Source: Hymenobacter sp. YIM 151858-1
Lineage (GTDB): Bacteria; Bacteroidota; Bacteroidia; Cytophagales; Hymenobacteraceae
Direction: 5' to 3'
Assembly: GCF_025979705.1 (NCBI RefSeq)
Contig: NZ_CP110136.1
Location: forward strand, 3,162,001-3,226,000
Length of the DNA: 64,000 bases
The notes beneath the pieces are model-generated. The model made no database searches. It was not told the origin of the DNA and saw only the letters and a program-made list of their open reading frames with translations. The position numbers and the translations under genes are program-made. Of the stretch, positions 8,467 to 15,364 are shown in pieces (position 1 is the first letter of the stretch; each line of letters opens with the position of its first letter).

Positions 8467-8518
8467 CGCCCACAACAAAGCCCGGATGCTCACTTGCGGC
8501 CGGGCTTTGTTGTGGGCG
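8467..8518 (+). terminator. Strong hairpin after queA
   Basis: A 19-bp perfect stem (CGCCCACAACAAAGCCCGG against its complement, 8500-8518) with a 14-nt loop follows the queA stop by 39 nt. No long T-run follows. Confidence 0.7.
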
Positions 8519-8643
8519 AAATTTCGATAGCCATTAGTTGTGCTGCGTAGCCAGGCGAAGAGGGTTGTCTGCCCCCAGGCCAAACCTGCGGGCACTGTTT
8601 GGCTACCGGTTGAAAGTGCCGGCGCTTGCGTTAGCTTTACCGC

Positions 8644-9771
8644 GTGACTGTTCTGCTCATTCGCCTGCTCACTGTTGCGCTAATCGTAGCTGGCCTCGCA
8701 AGGTCTCCGGCCGCCGTTGGTCAAGCCCCGCGGCCGGCAACCAACGGGTACGCTCGTATCGAGCACGCCGAAACGTTGGAACTGTTCAAGGTGGTGTGCG
8801 CCCTTACCCCGCGGGGCCGGCAGGATGCCAACCTGGTGGAGCAGCGCGGGCCGTATTACCAAGCCGTGATGCAGCACTTTCAGCCCTACGCCGCGCACCC
8901 GATAGTGCGACGGGTGGAGCGGCGGCTTGGCGGGCCGCGCGGCTTATGGTGGTACGTGGCGAGCCGTACCAACGGGTGCGGGCAGTATTTTGCGGGGCCA
9001 CACCTGCGCGCCGCTCCCGAAGGTCCGCCCGCCCGATTGCCCTTCAATTCGCTGCGCAGCCAGCGGCGGCAATGGGAGAACTTTGCGGCTGCGAGCCAGT
9101 TTCGTGCTTTTTTCGCGGCGCAGCGCTCGTATTACCGCCAAGATTCGGCGCTGGCCCAGCGGCTGTTGCCGTTGGCTGCTATGCAGCGGTGGCTGGAAGC
9201 GCAGTTTCCGGCTCGTTACGCGCACTACCGCGTGGTAGTGTCGCCGCTCATCGGGGGCACGCACTCCACCCGCACGTACGGTCCGGCAGATAGCCGCACG
9301 GCGCTTATGCTCGTTTCGAGCCCCCGCGACTACGCCGCCCTGCCCGATACGGCCCTGGCCGCTGCGCTGTACTCGGGGGTGGTGTTTACCGAAATCGACC
9401 ACCACTACGTCAACCCCATCAGCAGCCAGCACGCGCGTGCGGTGAAACAGGCCTTTGCCCAACGCACCTACTGGACAGCCGGGCGCGATGCGCGGCACTA
9501 CCCGAGCCCGCTGCGTACGTTCAACGAGTATATGACCCATGCTGTGTACCTGCTGTACGTGCACGACCGTTACCCGCCCGCCGTGTACGAGGCCGTGCGC
9601 CGCAGCCGCGTTCGGCTGAATGAGGAGCGGCGTGGCTTCGTGCGCTTCGGGGCTTTTGCCGACGAGCTACTGCGGCTGTACCACGCCCGCCGCCCCGGCC
9701 AGACTGTGGCAGCCCTGTATCCCGACCTGCTGGCCTGGTGCCGCCAGCAGCCCCCTAATCCATTACCATGA
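8644..9771 (+). CDS. Secreted protein, probable DUF4932 (possible metalloprotease-like)
   Basis: A 375-aa exported protein starting with GTG; a signal peptide ends near VGQA (residue 28). The central segment VVFTEIDHHYVNPISSQHAR has a Glu-x2-His-His-x-V-N-P pattern like the conserved core of DUF4932 proteins of Bacteroidota, which resembles a zinc-protease helix (E/H plus H), although a canonical HExxH is not present. A Glu in SPLRTFNEYMTHAV might act as a further ligand. No other recognised domain was seen. Its last four bases overlap the ispD start (ATGA), suggesting translational coupling. The family assignment is by motif memory only. Confidence 0.5.
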   Translation: MTVLLIRLLTVALIVAGLARSPAAVGQAPRPATNGYARIEHAETLELFKVVCALTPRGRQDANLVEQRGPYYQAVMQHFQPYAAHPIVRRVERRLGGPRGLWWYVASRTNGCGQYFAGPHLRAAPEGPPARLPFNSLRSQRRQWENFAAASQFRAFFAAQRSYYRQDSALAQRLLPLAAMQRWLEAQFPARYAHYRVVVSPLIGGTHSTRTYGPADSRTALMLVSSPRDYAALPDTALAAALYSGVVFTEIDHHYVNPISSQHARAVKQAFAQRTYWTAGRDARHYPSPLRTFNEYMTHAVYLLYVHDRYPPAVYEAVRRSRVRLNEERRGFVRFGAFADELLRLYHARRPGQTVAALYPDLLAWCRQQPPNPLP

Positions 9772-10484
9772 CCCACGCTTCTCCCGATTCAGCCCGCCCT
9801 ACAAGCGCGGCAGCGCGGTTTGCCATTATCGTAGCGGGCGGCACCGGTACCCGCATGGGCGCCGATCGGCCCAAGCAATTCCTGGAGCTGCAGGGCCAGC
9901 CGGTGCTCGTTCATACGCTGCGCCGTTTTGCCGACCCAGCCCTAGGTGTGCAACGCCTGGTGCTGGTGCTGCCAGCCGACCAGCAGGCCGTGTGGCAGGA
10001 GCTGCACGCCCGCTACGCCCCCGAGCTTAAACACGAAGTAGTAACCGGCGGCGCCACCCGCTGGGCCTCGGTGCGCCAGGGCCTGCTGCACCTAGGCACC
10101 CAAACCGAGGGCGTAGTAGCCGTGCACGACGGCGTACGGCCGCTTACGCCGCTTAGCGTGATTGAAAGCACCTACGCCGCGGCCGAGCAGCACGGCGCTG
10201 CCATTGCCGCCGTACCGCCCAAAGACTCGGTGCGCGGCCTCTCGGCCACGGGCTCGTATGCCCTCGACCGCTCGCGCCTGCGCCTGGTGCAAACGCCGCA
10301 GTGCTTCGAGTTGGGCCTGCTGCGCCGTGCCTACCAGATGCCCGAGCTATCCACCTTCACCGACGATGCCAGCGTGGTAGAAGACCTGCACCCCATTCAG
10401 TTGGTGCAGGGCGACTACTGCAACATCAAAATCACCACCCCCGACGACTTGCTGCTGGCGGAGGCTTTGCTGCGGCGTGGATGA
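9768..10484 (+). CDS. ispD: 2-C-methyl-D-erythritol 4-phosphate cytidylyltransferase
   Basis: A 238-aa cytosolic enzyme of the MEP pathway that joins CTP and MEP to give CDP-ME, feeding isoprenoid, quinone and carotenoid synthesis (compare the lycopene cyclase at 3.2 kb). The nucleotide-binding loop IVAGGTGTRMGADRPKQFLE (21-40, with Arg29 and Lys36) is intact, as are HDGVRP, VQTPQCF, the metal-binding TFTDDASVVE and the C-terminal NIKITTPDDL. The extra ~16 N-terminal residues before the loop are variable. It overlaps the preceding gene by 4 nt. Its stop codon (TGA at 10482) falls inside the first unit of an 8-bp tandem repeat. Confidence 0.95.
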   Translation: MTHASPDSARPTSAAARFAIIVAGGTGTRMGADRPKQFLELQGQPVLVHTLRRFADPALGVQRLVLVLPADQQAVWQELHARYAPELKHEVVTGGATRWASVRQGLLHLGTQTEGVVAVHDGVRPLTPLSVIESTYAAAEQHGAAIAAVPPKDSVRGLSATGSYALDRSRLRLVQTPQCFELGLLRRAYQMPELSTFTDDASVVEDLHPIQLVQGDYCNIKITTPDDLLLAEALLRRG

Positions 10485-10640
10485 GTGGATGAGTGGATGA
10501 GTGGATGAGTGGATGAGTGGATGAGTGGATGAGTGGATAAGGCGTACTTGCTGCGTGGCGGGAGGTTGCGAACGGGTGGCTACTTTTACGGCTACTCATC
10601 TGCTCACTCACCCACTCATTCACTCAATCACTCATTCACT
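10478..10640. repeat. TGGATGAG tandem array facing a degenerate complementary array
   Basis: Seven perfect copies of the 8-mer TGGATGAG run from 10478 to 10533, with an eighth, changed unit (TGGATAAG) at 10534-10541. After about 50 nt comes a looser complementary run of CACTCA/CTCATT words (10593-10640) reaching almost to the next start codon. The two sides could pair into a long imperfect hairpin. The array begins inside the end of ispD and provides its stop codon. Confidence 0.85.
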
Positions 10641-10642
10641 GA

Positions 10643-11437
10643 ATGTATACCTGCCTGCTCTACGAGGTACGCCCCGATGGCGTGGCCACCATCACCCTCA
10701 ACCGCCCCGACGTTTTCAACGCCTTTAATGATGCGCAGAGCTACGAGCTGCAGGATGCCCTGAAGCAGGTAGCCCGCGATGCGCAGGTGCGTGCCGTGGT
10801 GCTTACGGGCGCCGGCCGGGCCTTCTGCTCGGGGCAGGATCTGAAGGCCTCGCAGCAGGTAGCAGCCGAAGGCGGCCAACGCTCGTTCTACGATTCGCTG
10901 CACAAGCGCTACAACCCCATCATCCGGGCGATGCGCGCCTTGCCCAAGCCCATTATTTGCCGCCTCAACGGCGTGGCAGCTGGCGCGGGCTGCTCCTTGG
11001 CCCTGGCCTGCGACGCCATCGTGGCTTCGGCGGAGGCGTCGCTGATTGAGGTGTTCATCAACATTGGCCTGGTGCCCGATTCGGGTTCGTCGTACTTTTT
11101 GCCCCGCATCGTAGGGTCGCTTAAGGCTTTTGAGCTGTGCACCCTCGGCTCCAAAGTACCCGCCGACGAAGCCCTGCGCCTGGGTTTGGTAAACCAAGTA
11201 GTGGCCCCGGAGCAACTCGACGAAGCCACCTACGCTCTGGCCACGCGCTACGCCTCGGCTCCTACCAAAGCCATTGGCCTCATCAAGCAAATGCTAAACA
11301 AATCGGGCGCTGCTACCCTCGATGAGATGCTTGACTACGAAGCCTACTGCCAGCAGATTGCCGGCGAAAGCGCCGATTACCAGGAGGGCGTGCAGGCGTT
11401 CAGCGAAAAGCGCAAGCCTGTGTTCCAGGGCAAATAA
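10643..11437 (+). CDS. Enoyl-CoA hydratase/isomerase family protein (PaaG-like)
   Basis: A 264-aa crotonase-fold enzyme. PaaG isomerises the epoxide (oxepin) intermediates of aerobic phenylacetyl-CoA breakdown. Oxyanion-hole segments are GAGRAFCSGQDLK (about 56-68) and RLNGVAAGAGCSLALACD. Asp146 in IGLVPDSGSSYFLPRIVG corresponds to the catalytic Asp of PaaG, where ordinary hydratases carry Glu; this favours PaaG over an enoyl-CoA hydratase. No other phenylacetate genes are nearby, so the true substrate is uncertain. The ATG is 3 nt past the repeat array. It is followed by a clear terminator. Confidence 0.75.
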   Translation: MYTCLLYEVRPDGVATITLNRPDVFNAFNDAQSYELQDALKQVARDAQVRAVVLTGAGRAFCSGQDLKASQQVAAEGGQRSFYDSLHKRYNPIIRAMRALPKPIICRLNGVAAGAGCSLALACDAIVASAEASLIEVFINIGLVPDSGSSYFLPRIVGSLKAFELCTLGSKVPADEALRLGLVNQVVAPEQLDEATYALATRYASAPTKAIGLIKQMLNKSGAATLDEMLDYEAYCQQIAGESADYQEGVQAFSEKRKPVFQGK

Positions 11438-11458
11438 GCCGGCCCGCTCCCTTGCCCC

Positions 11459-11496
11459 GCAGCCTGCTCCGCTACCTAGGAGCAGGCTGCTTTTTT
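11459..11496 (+). terminator. Intrinsic terminator
   Basis: A 12-bp perfect stem GCAGCCTGCTCC (11459-11470) / GGAGCAGGCTGC (11479-11490), 8-nt loop, then TTTTTT. The loop edge contains an ACCTAGG word. Confidence 0.9.
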
Positions 11497-11699
11497 GATT
11501 GCCGCGGCGCGTTGCGGCGGTACCCGGGCAGGGCCCGTTGGCGCCGTACTCGCCTTTCGGTCGGCCGGCATTGCGCCAACGGCGCAAAAACTCTGCGTGC
11601 ATACGTAGCCCTGATTGCTGCTTTTGCGTACATGCCATCCGCGGCCTGTCCCAGCGGCAGGCACGTAGCCAAGCCAAAACCCTACTCATTCTACTCGCT

Positions 11700-12044
11700 A
11701 TGGAAAATCAGCTCCAGCAGAACCTCGACAAAATCATGCCCGAGGACCTGGCCCGCACGTTCGAAAGTGCTTACCACGTGATTCAAGGCAACAACGACCA
11801 CATGGAAGACCTGCTGCGCCACGGCGGTGCCTTGCTGCGCAAAGCCAGCCAGCGCTTCACGCCCACGCAGCTGGTGCTGGGCATTGCGGTGCTGGCCGTT
11901 GGTACGGTAATCGTGCTCACCAAGTATTCCGACCAGATTCAGGACGCCATTGAAGACCTGACCGACGGCGACGACAACAACGGCCAGCAAGGCCGGGGTG
12001 GCGCACAGCCCAAAAACAAACAAGCCCAGCAAGGCCAGCACTAG
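11700..12044 (+). CDS. Small single-pass membrane protein, 114 aa, unknown function
   Basis: Not recognised. The start MENQLQQNLDKIMPEDLAR at 11700 is chosen over an open but unlikely upstream extension. The protein has an amphipathic N-terminal part (helix-forming, acidic), one membrane helix near residues 60-80 (LVLGIAVLAVGTVIVLT) and a polar tail rich in D, N, Q and G. This layout suggests an anchored soluble N-terminus. Upstream (11535-11582) there is a 10-bp inverted repeat, CCGTTGGCGC/GCGCCAACGG. A clear terminator follows. Confidence 0.7.
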   Translation: MENQLQQNLDKIMPEDLARTFESAYHVIQGNNDHMEDLLRHGGALLRKASQRFTPTQLVLGIAVLAVGTVIVLTKYSDQIQDAIEDLTDGDDNNGQQGRGGAQPKNKQAQQGQH

Positions 12045-12066
12045 CGTGTAAAGCCTTCATAATCAC

Positions 12067-12106
12067 AAGGCCCGCTTCGGAAAACCTATTTTCCGAAGCG
12101 GGCCTT
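12067..12106 (+). terminator. Intrinsic terminator
   Basis: A stem of AAGGCCCGCTTCGGAAAA with its complement TTTTCCGAAGCGGGCCTT around a CCTA loop, ending in a short T-run. Confidence 0.9.
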
Positions 12107-12131
12107 TTTGCGTGTTCACATCATCATGTGA

Positions 12132-12163
12132 TTGCACTTAGCCATCATCAGCCTGTAATCTTG
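12132..12163 (+). promoter_or_regulatory. Candidate promoter of the first small basic-protein gene
   Basis: TTG (12132-12134), 21-nt spacer, then TAATCTTG (12156-12163), one mismatch from TAnnTTTG. The start codon follows at 12213. Confidence 0.4.
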
Positions 12164-12212
12164 CAGCATAAATAAACCATACGCCACTAAAAAAGTACCA
12201 CGCCCCTCTGCT

Positions 12213-12419
12213 ATGAAAACCCTTTGCTTCAGCCTTTTGGTTGCCGTTTTGGCCGCCGCACCTTCCGAAGCCTCGCATGCCGCTACACCCGCACCCGAAA
12301 CCACCAGCACTGTGCTGGCCGAGGCCGATGGGTTTGGCGGCGGATACAAGCTCAAGCGCAAAAAGCGGAAGAAAAATCGCTCCATGCGCCGCTACCGCCG
12401 TTTGCGTGGTTTGCGCTAG
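12213..12419 (+). CDS. Tiny secreted protein with highly basic tail (68 aa), copy 1
   Basis: Not recognised as a named family. The protein has a signal peptide (MKTLCFSLLVAVLAAAPSEA), a short Pro/Thr/Ala linker, an AEADGFGGG turn and a C-terminus of almost only Lys and Arg (LKRKKRKKNRSMRRYRRLR). A paralogue with the same layout lies 175 bp downstream; both share the pattern GGG-x-K-x-KRKKRKKNR while linkers differ. It is flanked by its own terminator at 12463-12497 and a promoter candidate at 12132. The exported polycation could bind DNA, LPS or anionic exopolysaccharide, but this is inference only. Being real is supported by the conserved pair. Confidence 0.7.
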   Translation: MKTLCFSLLVAVLAAAPSEASHAATPAPETTSTVLAEADGFGGGYKLKRKKRKKNRSMRRYRRLRGLR

Positions 12420-12462
12420 GCTACTTCGCCCGCTGCAGTAGCGAAAAACTAATCCCTTACGG

Positions 12463-12494
12463 CCCTGATTCAGAATAGATGCCTGAATCAGGGT
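12463..12494 (+). terminator. Intrinsic terminator
   Basis: CCCTGATTCAG (12463-12473) pairs with CTGAATCAGGG (12483-12493), followed by TTTTT. Confidence 0.9.
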
Positions 12495-12593
12495 TTTTAT
12501 TTCATTTCATATAATTACTTGCATTTATCTATTAGTTGTCATTGATTAGCACAACAATAACTCAATACAACACCAACATACACCAAACCACCG

Positions 12594-12803
12594 ATGAAAA
12601 TAACCTGCTACGCGTTACTGCTGGCGGTGCTGGCTTCTGTGCCGGCCGAGGCCGCCGTTTCCGAAACCACCGATGCCGCGGCGCTGCCCTCGGCTCAGCT
12701 AAAAGCCGACGAGCTAGGCGGTGGCGACAAGTTTAAGCGCAAGAAGCGCAAGAAGAACCGCACCGCGATGCGCCACCGCCGCCAGCGCATGCGCATGCGC
12801 TAG
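12594..12803 (+). CDS. Tiny secreted protein with highly basic tail (69 aa), copy 2
   Basis: Paralogue of the gene at 12213: signal peptide (MKITCYALLLAVLASVPAEA), Ala/Ser/Thr-rich linker, then DELGGGDKFKRKKRKKNR and a His/Arg/Met-rich end (AMRHRRQRMRMR). The basic core is nearly identical to copy 1, while signal peptide and linker have diverged, as expected for selection on the tail. It ends 5 nt before the stop codon of the convergent SRAP gene, with an ACCTAGG word in the junction. No function can be assigned from sequence. Confidence 0.7.
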   Translation: MKITCYALLLAVLASVPAEAAVSETTDAAALPSAQLKADELGGGDKFKRKKRKKNRTAMRHRRQRMRMR

Positions 12804-12808
12804 GCCAC

Positions 12809-13474
12809 CTAGGCCGCTGGCTCCAGCACCGAGGGGTCGTTGTGAGCGGGCGAGTTTACCAGGGTCGTTACGGCATACTCTTTCAGCAGGCCGTCGGGCA
12901 GCGGGCGCAGCAGCGCCTGGTGCTCGGCGGCTGTTGCGTTTTCATCGAGCCAGGCCAGCTCGGCCTCGCGCGAGGGCAAAATCACGGGCATGCGGTTGTG
13001 CAGCCGCGCCATCAGCTCGTTGGGCTCGGTGGTTACGATGGTAAACGTGGGCACCACCTCGCCGGTGGTGCGGTCGGCCCACTCGTCCCACAGGCCGGCA
13101 AAGGCAAAGGGCTGCTCGTCGAGGCGCAAAATGCGGTGCGGCACCTTGCCGCGGTTGGTTTGCTGCCATTCGTAAAAGCTATCGGCCAGCACCAGGCAGC
13201 GGCGGCGCTGCAGCAACTGCCGGAAAGAGGGTTTTTCACCTAGGGTTTCGGCGCGGGCATTGATGGGCTTGGCGGCCTGCCGTACGTCCTTCACCCAGGC
13301 CGGAATCAGCCCCCATTGCACCAGTTGGATTTCGTGCGGGGCCAGATTGGTAACGATGGGCATGCGCTGCGAGGGCGCGGCGTTGTAGCTGGTGGGGGCA
13401 GGTTCGGTGAAGGTTGCGTCGAAGCGCTGCTCCGCGGTTGGGGCTGGCGCAATAAAGGTGTAGCGGCCACACAT
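12809..13474 (-). CDS. SOS response-associated peptidase (SRAP; YedK/HMCES family)
   Basis: A 221-aa cytosolic protein of the family that covalently traps abasic sites in single-stranded DNA through the N-terminal cysteine, protecting them from breakage. Start is fixed by the invariant Met-Cys: MCGRYTF, ATG ending at 13474; the upstream in-frame extension is spurious because Cys2 must become the mature N-terminus. Other active-site residues are present: Asn72 in INARAET, Glu102 in FYEW, and His159 in ARLHNRMPV. The spacing fits E. coli YedK (C2, N75, E105, H160). Convergent with the small basic-protein gene. Confidence 0.92.
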   Translation of the reverse strand: MCGRYTFIAPAPTAEQRFDATFTEPAPTSYNAAPSQRMPIVTNLAPHEIQLVQWGLIPAWVKDVRQAAKPINARAETLGEKPSFRQLLQRRRCLVLADSFYEWQQTNRGKVPHRILRLDEQPFAFAGLWDEWADRTTGEVVPTFTIVTTEPNELMARLHNRMPVILPSREAELAWLDENATAAEHQALLRPLPDGLLKEYAVTTLVNSPAHNDPSVLEPAA

Positions 13475-13689
13475 AAGCAAGAGGGAAAAGATTGGCTTTG
13501 TCCTAAAACGCAACCGAACAGCATAAGATGCTTTTCGGCGAATTATTGCTGAGCTAAGCATCGTTTTACTTTCCCCAAATAGTACCTTTACTAAGTCGGA
13601 ATCAACCTTTTGTACCAATACAAGCTGCACTAGCTTTTTGGCAAGGTTGAGCCCTGCGCCCTGCCCCGCCTCCCTGCTTACTTCTGCCT

Positions 13690-14202
13690 ATGCCCCAATT
13701 TTACCTCCTGCACGAAAGCCCGGAACTAACCATTGCCCACGACAAGCGGAACTGCTGGTTGTACGTGCAATGGCTGGGCGACCACAACGCCGAAAGCATC
13801 CGGGGGGGCTGCCTGCTGCTGCTGCACCACCTGCGCGAAACCAAGTGCGTGAAGCTGCTTACCGACGACACCCACGTAACCACCACCGCGCAACCCTCGA
13901 GCGCCGACCTGGCCTGGCAAACCGTTGTGGTGCCCTACGAGGGCTCGGCGGCTTGGGTAGGCAGCACGTTCTACACCATGCTGGCCGAAGCCGGTTTGCA
14001 ATACATTGCCTGGGTAAATGCCCCCAGCATGCTGAACCGCCGCACCGCCGATCTGGCCCTGGCCATCAGCGAAACCGTGCAGCTTTCCGAAAATCGCCCC
14101 CTTGTGGCTACGTTCGACGACCTGGCCTCGGCTTACGAATGGCTGCAAAAGCGCGAAAGCAGACGCCAGTACGCCGGCGAAATGCCGTCGTTTATTCATT
14201 AA
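13690..14202 (+). CDS. STAS/SpoIIAA-like protein, 170 aa
   Basis: No signal peptide or membrane segment. The sequence pattern (a beta strand NCWLYVQWLGDHN, a helix ESIRGGCLLLLHHLRET, then KLLTDDTHV, a second helix, YIAWVNAPSM and LVATFDDLASAYEWLQ) is the alternating strand-helix order of SpoIIAA/STAS-like folds, and resembles a family that is often present in several copies in Hymenobacter-type genomes. No phospho-acceptor Ser/Thr can be assigned. Role unknown; regulatory partner binding would be the guess. It ends 34 bp before a CCTAGG inverted pair and is convergent with oxyR. Confidence 0.5.
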   Translation: MPQFYLLHESPELTIAHDKRNCWLYVQWLGDHNAESIRGGCLLLLHHLRETKCVKLLTDDTHVTTTAQPSSADLAWQTVVVPYEGSAAWVGSTFYTMLAEAGLQYIAWVNAPSMLNRRTADLALAISETVQLSENRPLVATFDDLASAYEWLQKRESRRQYAGEMPSFIH

Positions 14203-14236
14203 GAACCCATACTAAGTGCGCCGCCGGGTGCACGGC

Positions 14237-14310
14237 GCCCTAGGTGCCGGCAAGTGCTGGCAGGCATCGGCAGCCCGCCGGGCCAACCAGCATTAGCCGG
14301 CACCTAGGGC
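14237..14310. repeat. Inverted pair of CCTAGG words (15-bp arms)
   Basis: GCCCTAGGTGCCGGC (14237-14251) and GCCGGCACCTAGGGC (14296-14310) are exact reverse complements. They fill the gap between two convergent genes, and the right arm touches the oxyR stop codon at 14311. GTGCTGG and CCAGCAT extend pairing inside. It is likely to fold as a bidirectional terminator-like hairpin, without a T-run. Confidence 0.8.
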
Positions 14311-15243
14311 TTACTTCCACCGTATCTTTTTGCCGGCGCCCTGGGCCCGCAGCCGTTCCGGCACCCGGCCCAGAATGATGTCGCGCAGGGTCGTGAGCAG
14401 CGGCAGCCGCACAAAGCTGTGGTGTACCACCAGGCTTACCTCGCGCACGGGCTCGGGCGCGGCAAAGCGCTTGATCATGGGGTTATTATCCAGCTCATCA
14501 AGCACCGACAGCTCGGGCACCAGCGTGTAGCCGCGGTTTTGGCGCACCAGCTGCTTCAGGGTTTCGATGGAACCGCTTTCGTAGGTGAAGGGGCGGTTAT
14601 CCGAGGCGGCGGGGGGCGTACAGATGTTGAGCACCTGGTGCCGGAAACAGTGGCCTTGCTGCAAGAGCCACAGCTCGTGCGCTTCGAGGTCGGTGGGCTG
14701 CACGGTGGCTTGCCCGTACAGCGGGTGCCCCTCCGATACGTACGCCAGAAACGGTTCTTCGAGCAGCGGTACTTCCTGCAGGGCGCGGTCGTCGAGCGGC
14801 GTTACCAGCAGGCCCGCATCAAGGCGGTTGTCTTTGAGGCGCTGCACGATTTGCTCGGTTTGCAGCTCCTCTACCTGCACGCGCAGCTGCGGGTGCCGCG
14901 CTACCAGCTCCAGCAAAAACAGCGGTACCAGGTACGGCGCCAGCGTAGGAATAACGCCCAGGCGCAGCTCGCCCATCAACTCGCCTTTTTCGAGCTGCAC
15001 GGCCTCTTTCAGCTGCTTCACGGAACGCAGCACCTCGCGGGCGTGCTGCACCACTTTGGCGCCGATGGCGGTGGGCTCGATGCCGCCCTTGGTGCGGTGA
15101 AACAGCAGCACGCCCAGCTCGTCTTCCAGCTTTTGCACTTGCATGCTCAGGGTGGGCTGCGACACAAAGCATTTTTCGGCCGCCAACACAAACTGCCGGT
15201 GCGTATCGAGCGAAACCAGGTACTCAAGCTGTTGCAGGGTCAT
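14311..15243 (-). CDS. oxyR: LysR-type hydrogen peroxide sensor OxyR
   Basis: A 310-aa LysR-family regulator. The N-terminal winged helix-turn-helix (MTLQQLEYLVSLDTHRQFVL, AEKCFVSQPTLSMQVQKLE) is standard. The peroxide-sensing cysteines of OxyR are present as GHCFRHQVLNIC, Cys199 and Cys208, with the same numbering and spacing as in E. coli OxyR, so peroxide should form the 199-208 disulfide and change DNA binding. The gene diverges from a catalase gene 121 bp away, the classic target arrangement. The ATG at 15241-15243 is the only sensible start. Confidence 0.92.
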   Translation of the reverse strand: MTLQQLEYLVSLDTHRQFVLAAEKCFVSQPTLSMQVQKLEDELGVLLFHRTKGGIEPTAIGAKVVQHAREVLRSVKQLKEAVQLEKGELMGELRLGVIPTLAPYLVPLFLLELVARHPQLRVQVEELQTEQIVQRLKDNRLDAGLLVTPLDDRALQEVPLLEEPFLAYVSEGHPLYGQATVQPTDLEAHELWLLQQGHCFRHQVLNICTPPAASDNRPFTYESGSIETLKQLVRQNRGYTLVPELSVLDELDNNPMIKRFAAPEPVREVSLVVHHSFVRLPLLTTLRDIILGRVPERLRAQGAGKKIRWK

Positions 15244-15267
15244 ACACCTAGGGCCGCAATTGTTTAT

Positions 15268-15332
15268 TTGATTTAGCTATACTTGAATCAAAATTATCGA
15301 TTTTATTTATAAACCTAGGCCACTCACCTTTG
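15268..15332 (+). promoter_or_regulatory. oxyR-katA intergenic operator and katA promoter candidate
   Basis: A dyad TTGATT-N12-AATCAA (15268-15291) has the T-N11-A symmetry of LysR-type sites and contains AGCTAT in its centre. Downstream, CACCTTTG (15325-15332) differs from TAnnTTTG in one base, with TTA at the -33 distance (15303-15305, spacer 19). Such placement, operator upstream of the promoter, fits activation of katA by oxidised OxyR. Confidence 0.5.
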
Positions 15333-15364
15333 CAGCGTTCCTCAACAGTAAAGCGCTGCCACCC

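Noticed and set aside
10478-10541. Possible CRISPR array
   Set aside because: Units are 8 bp and contiguous with no spacers; this is a microsatellite-like tandem repeat.
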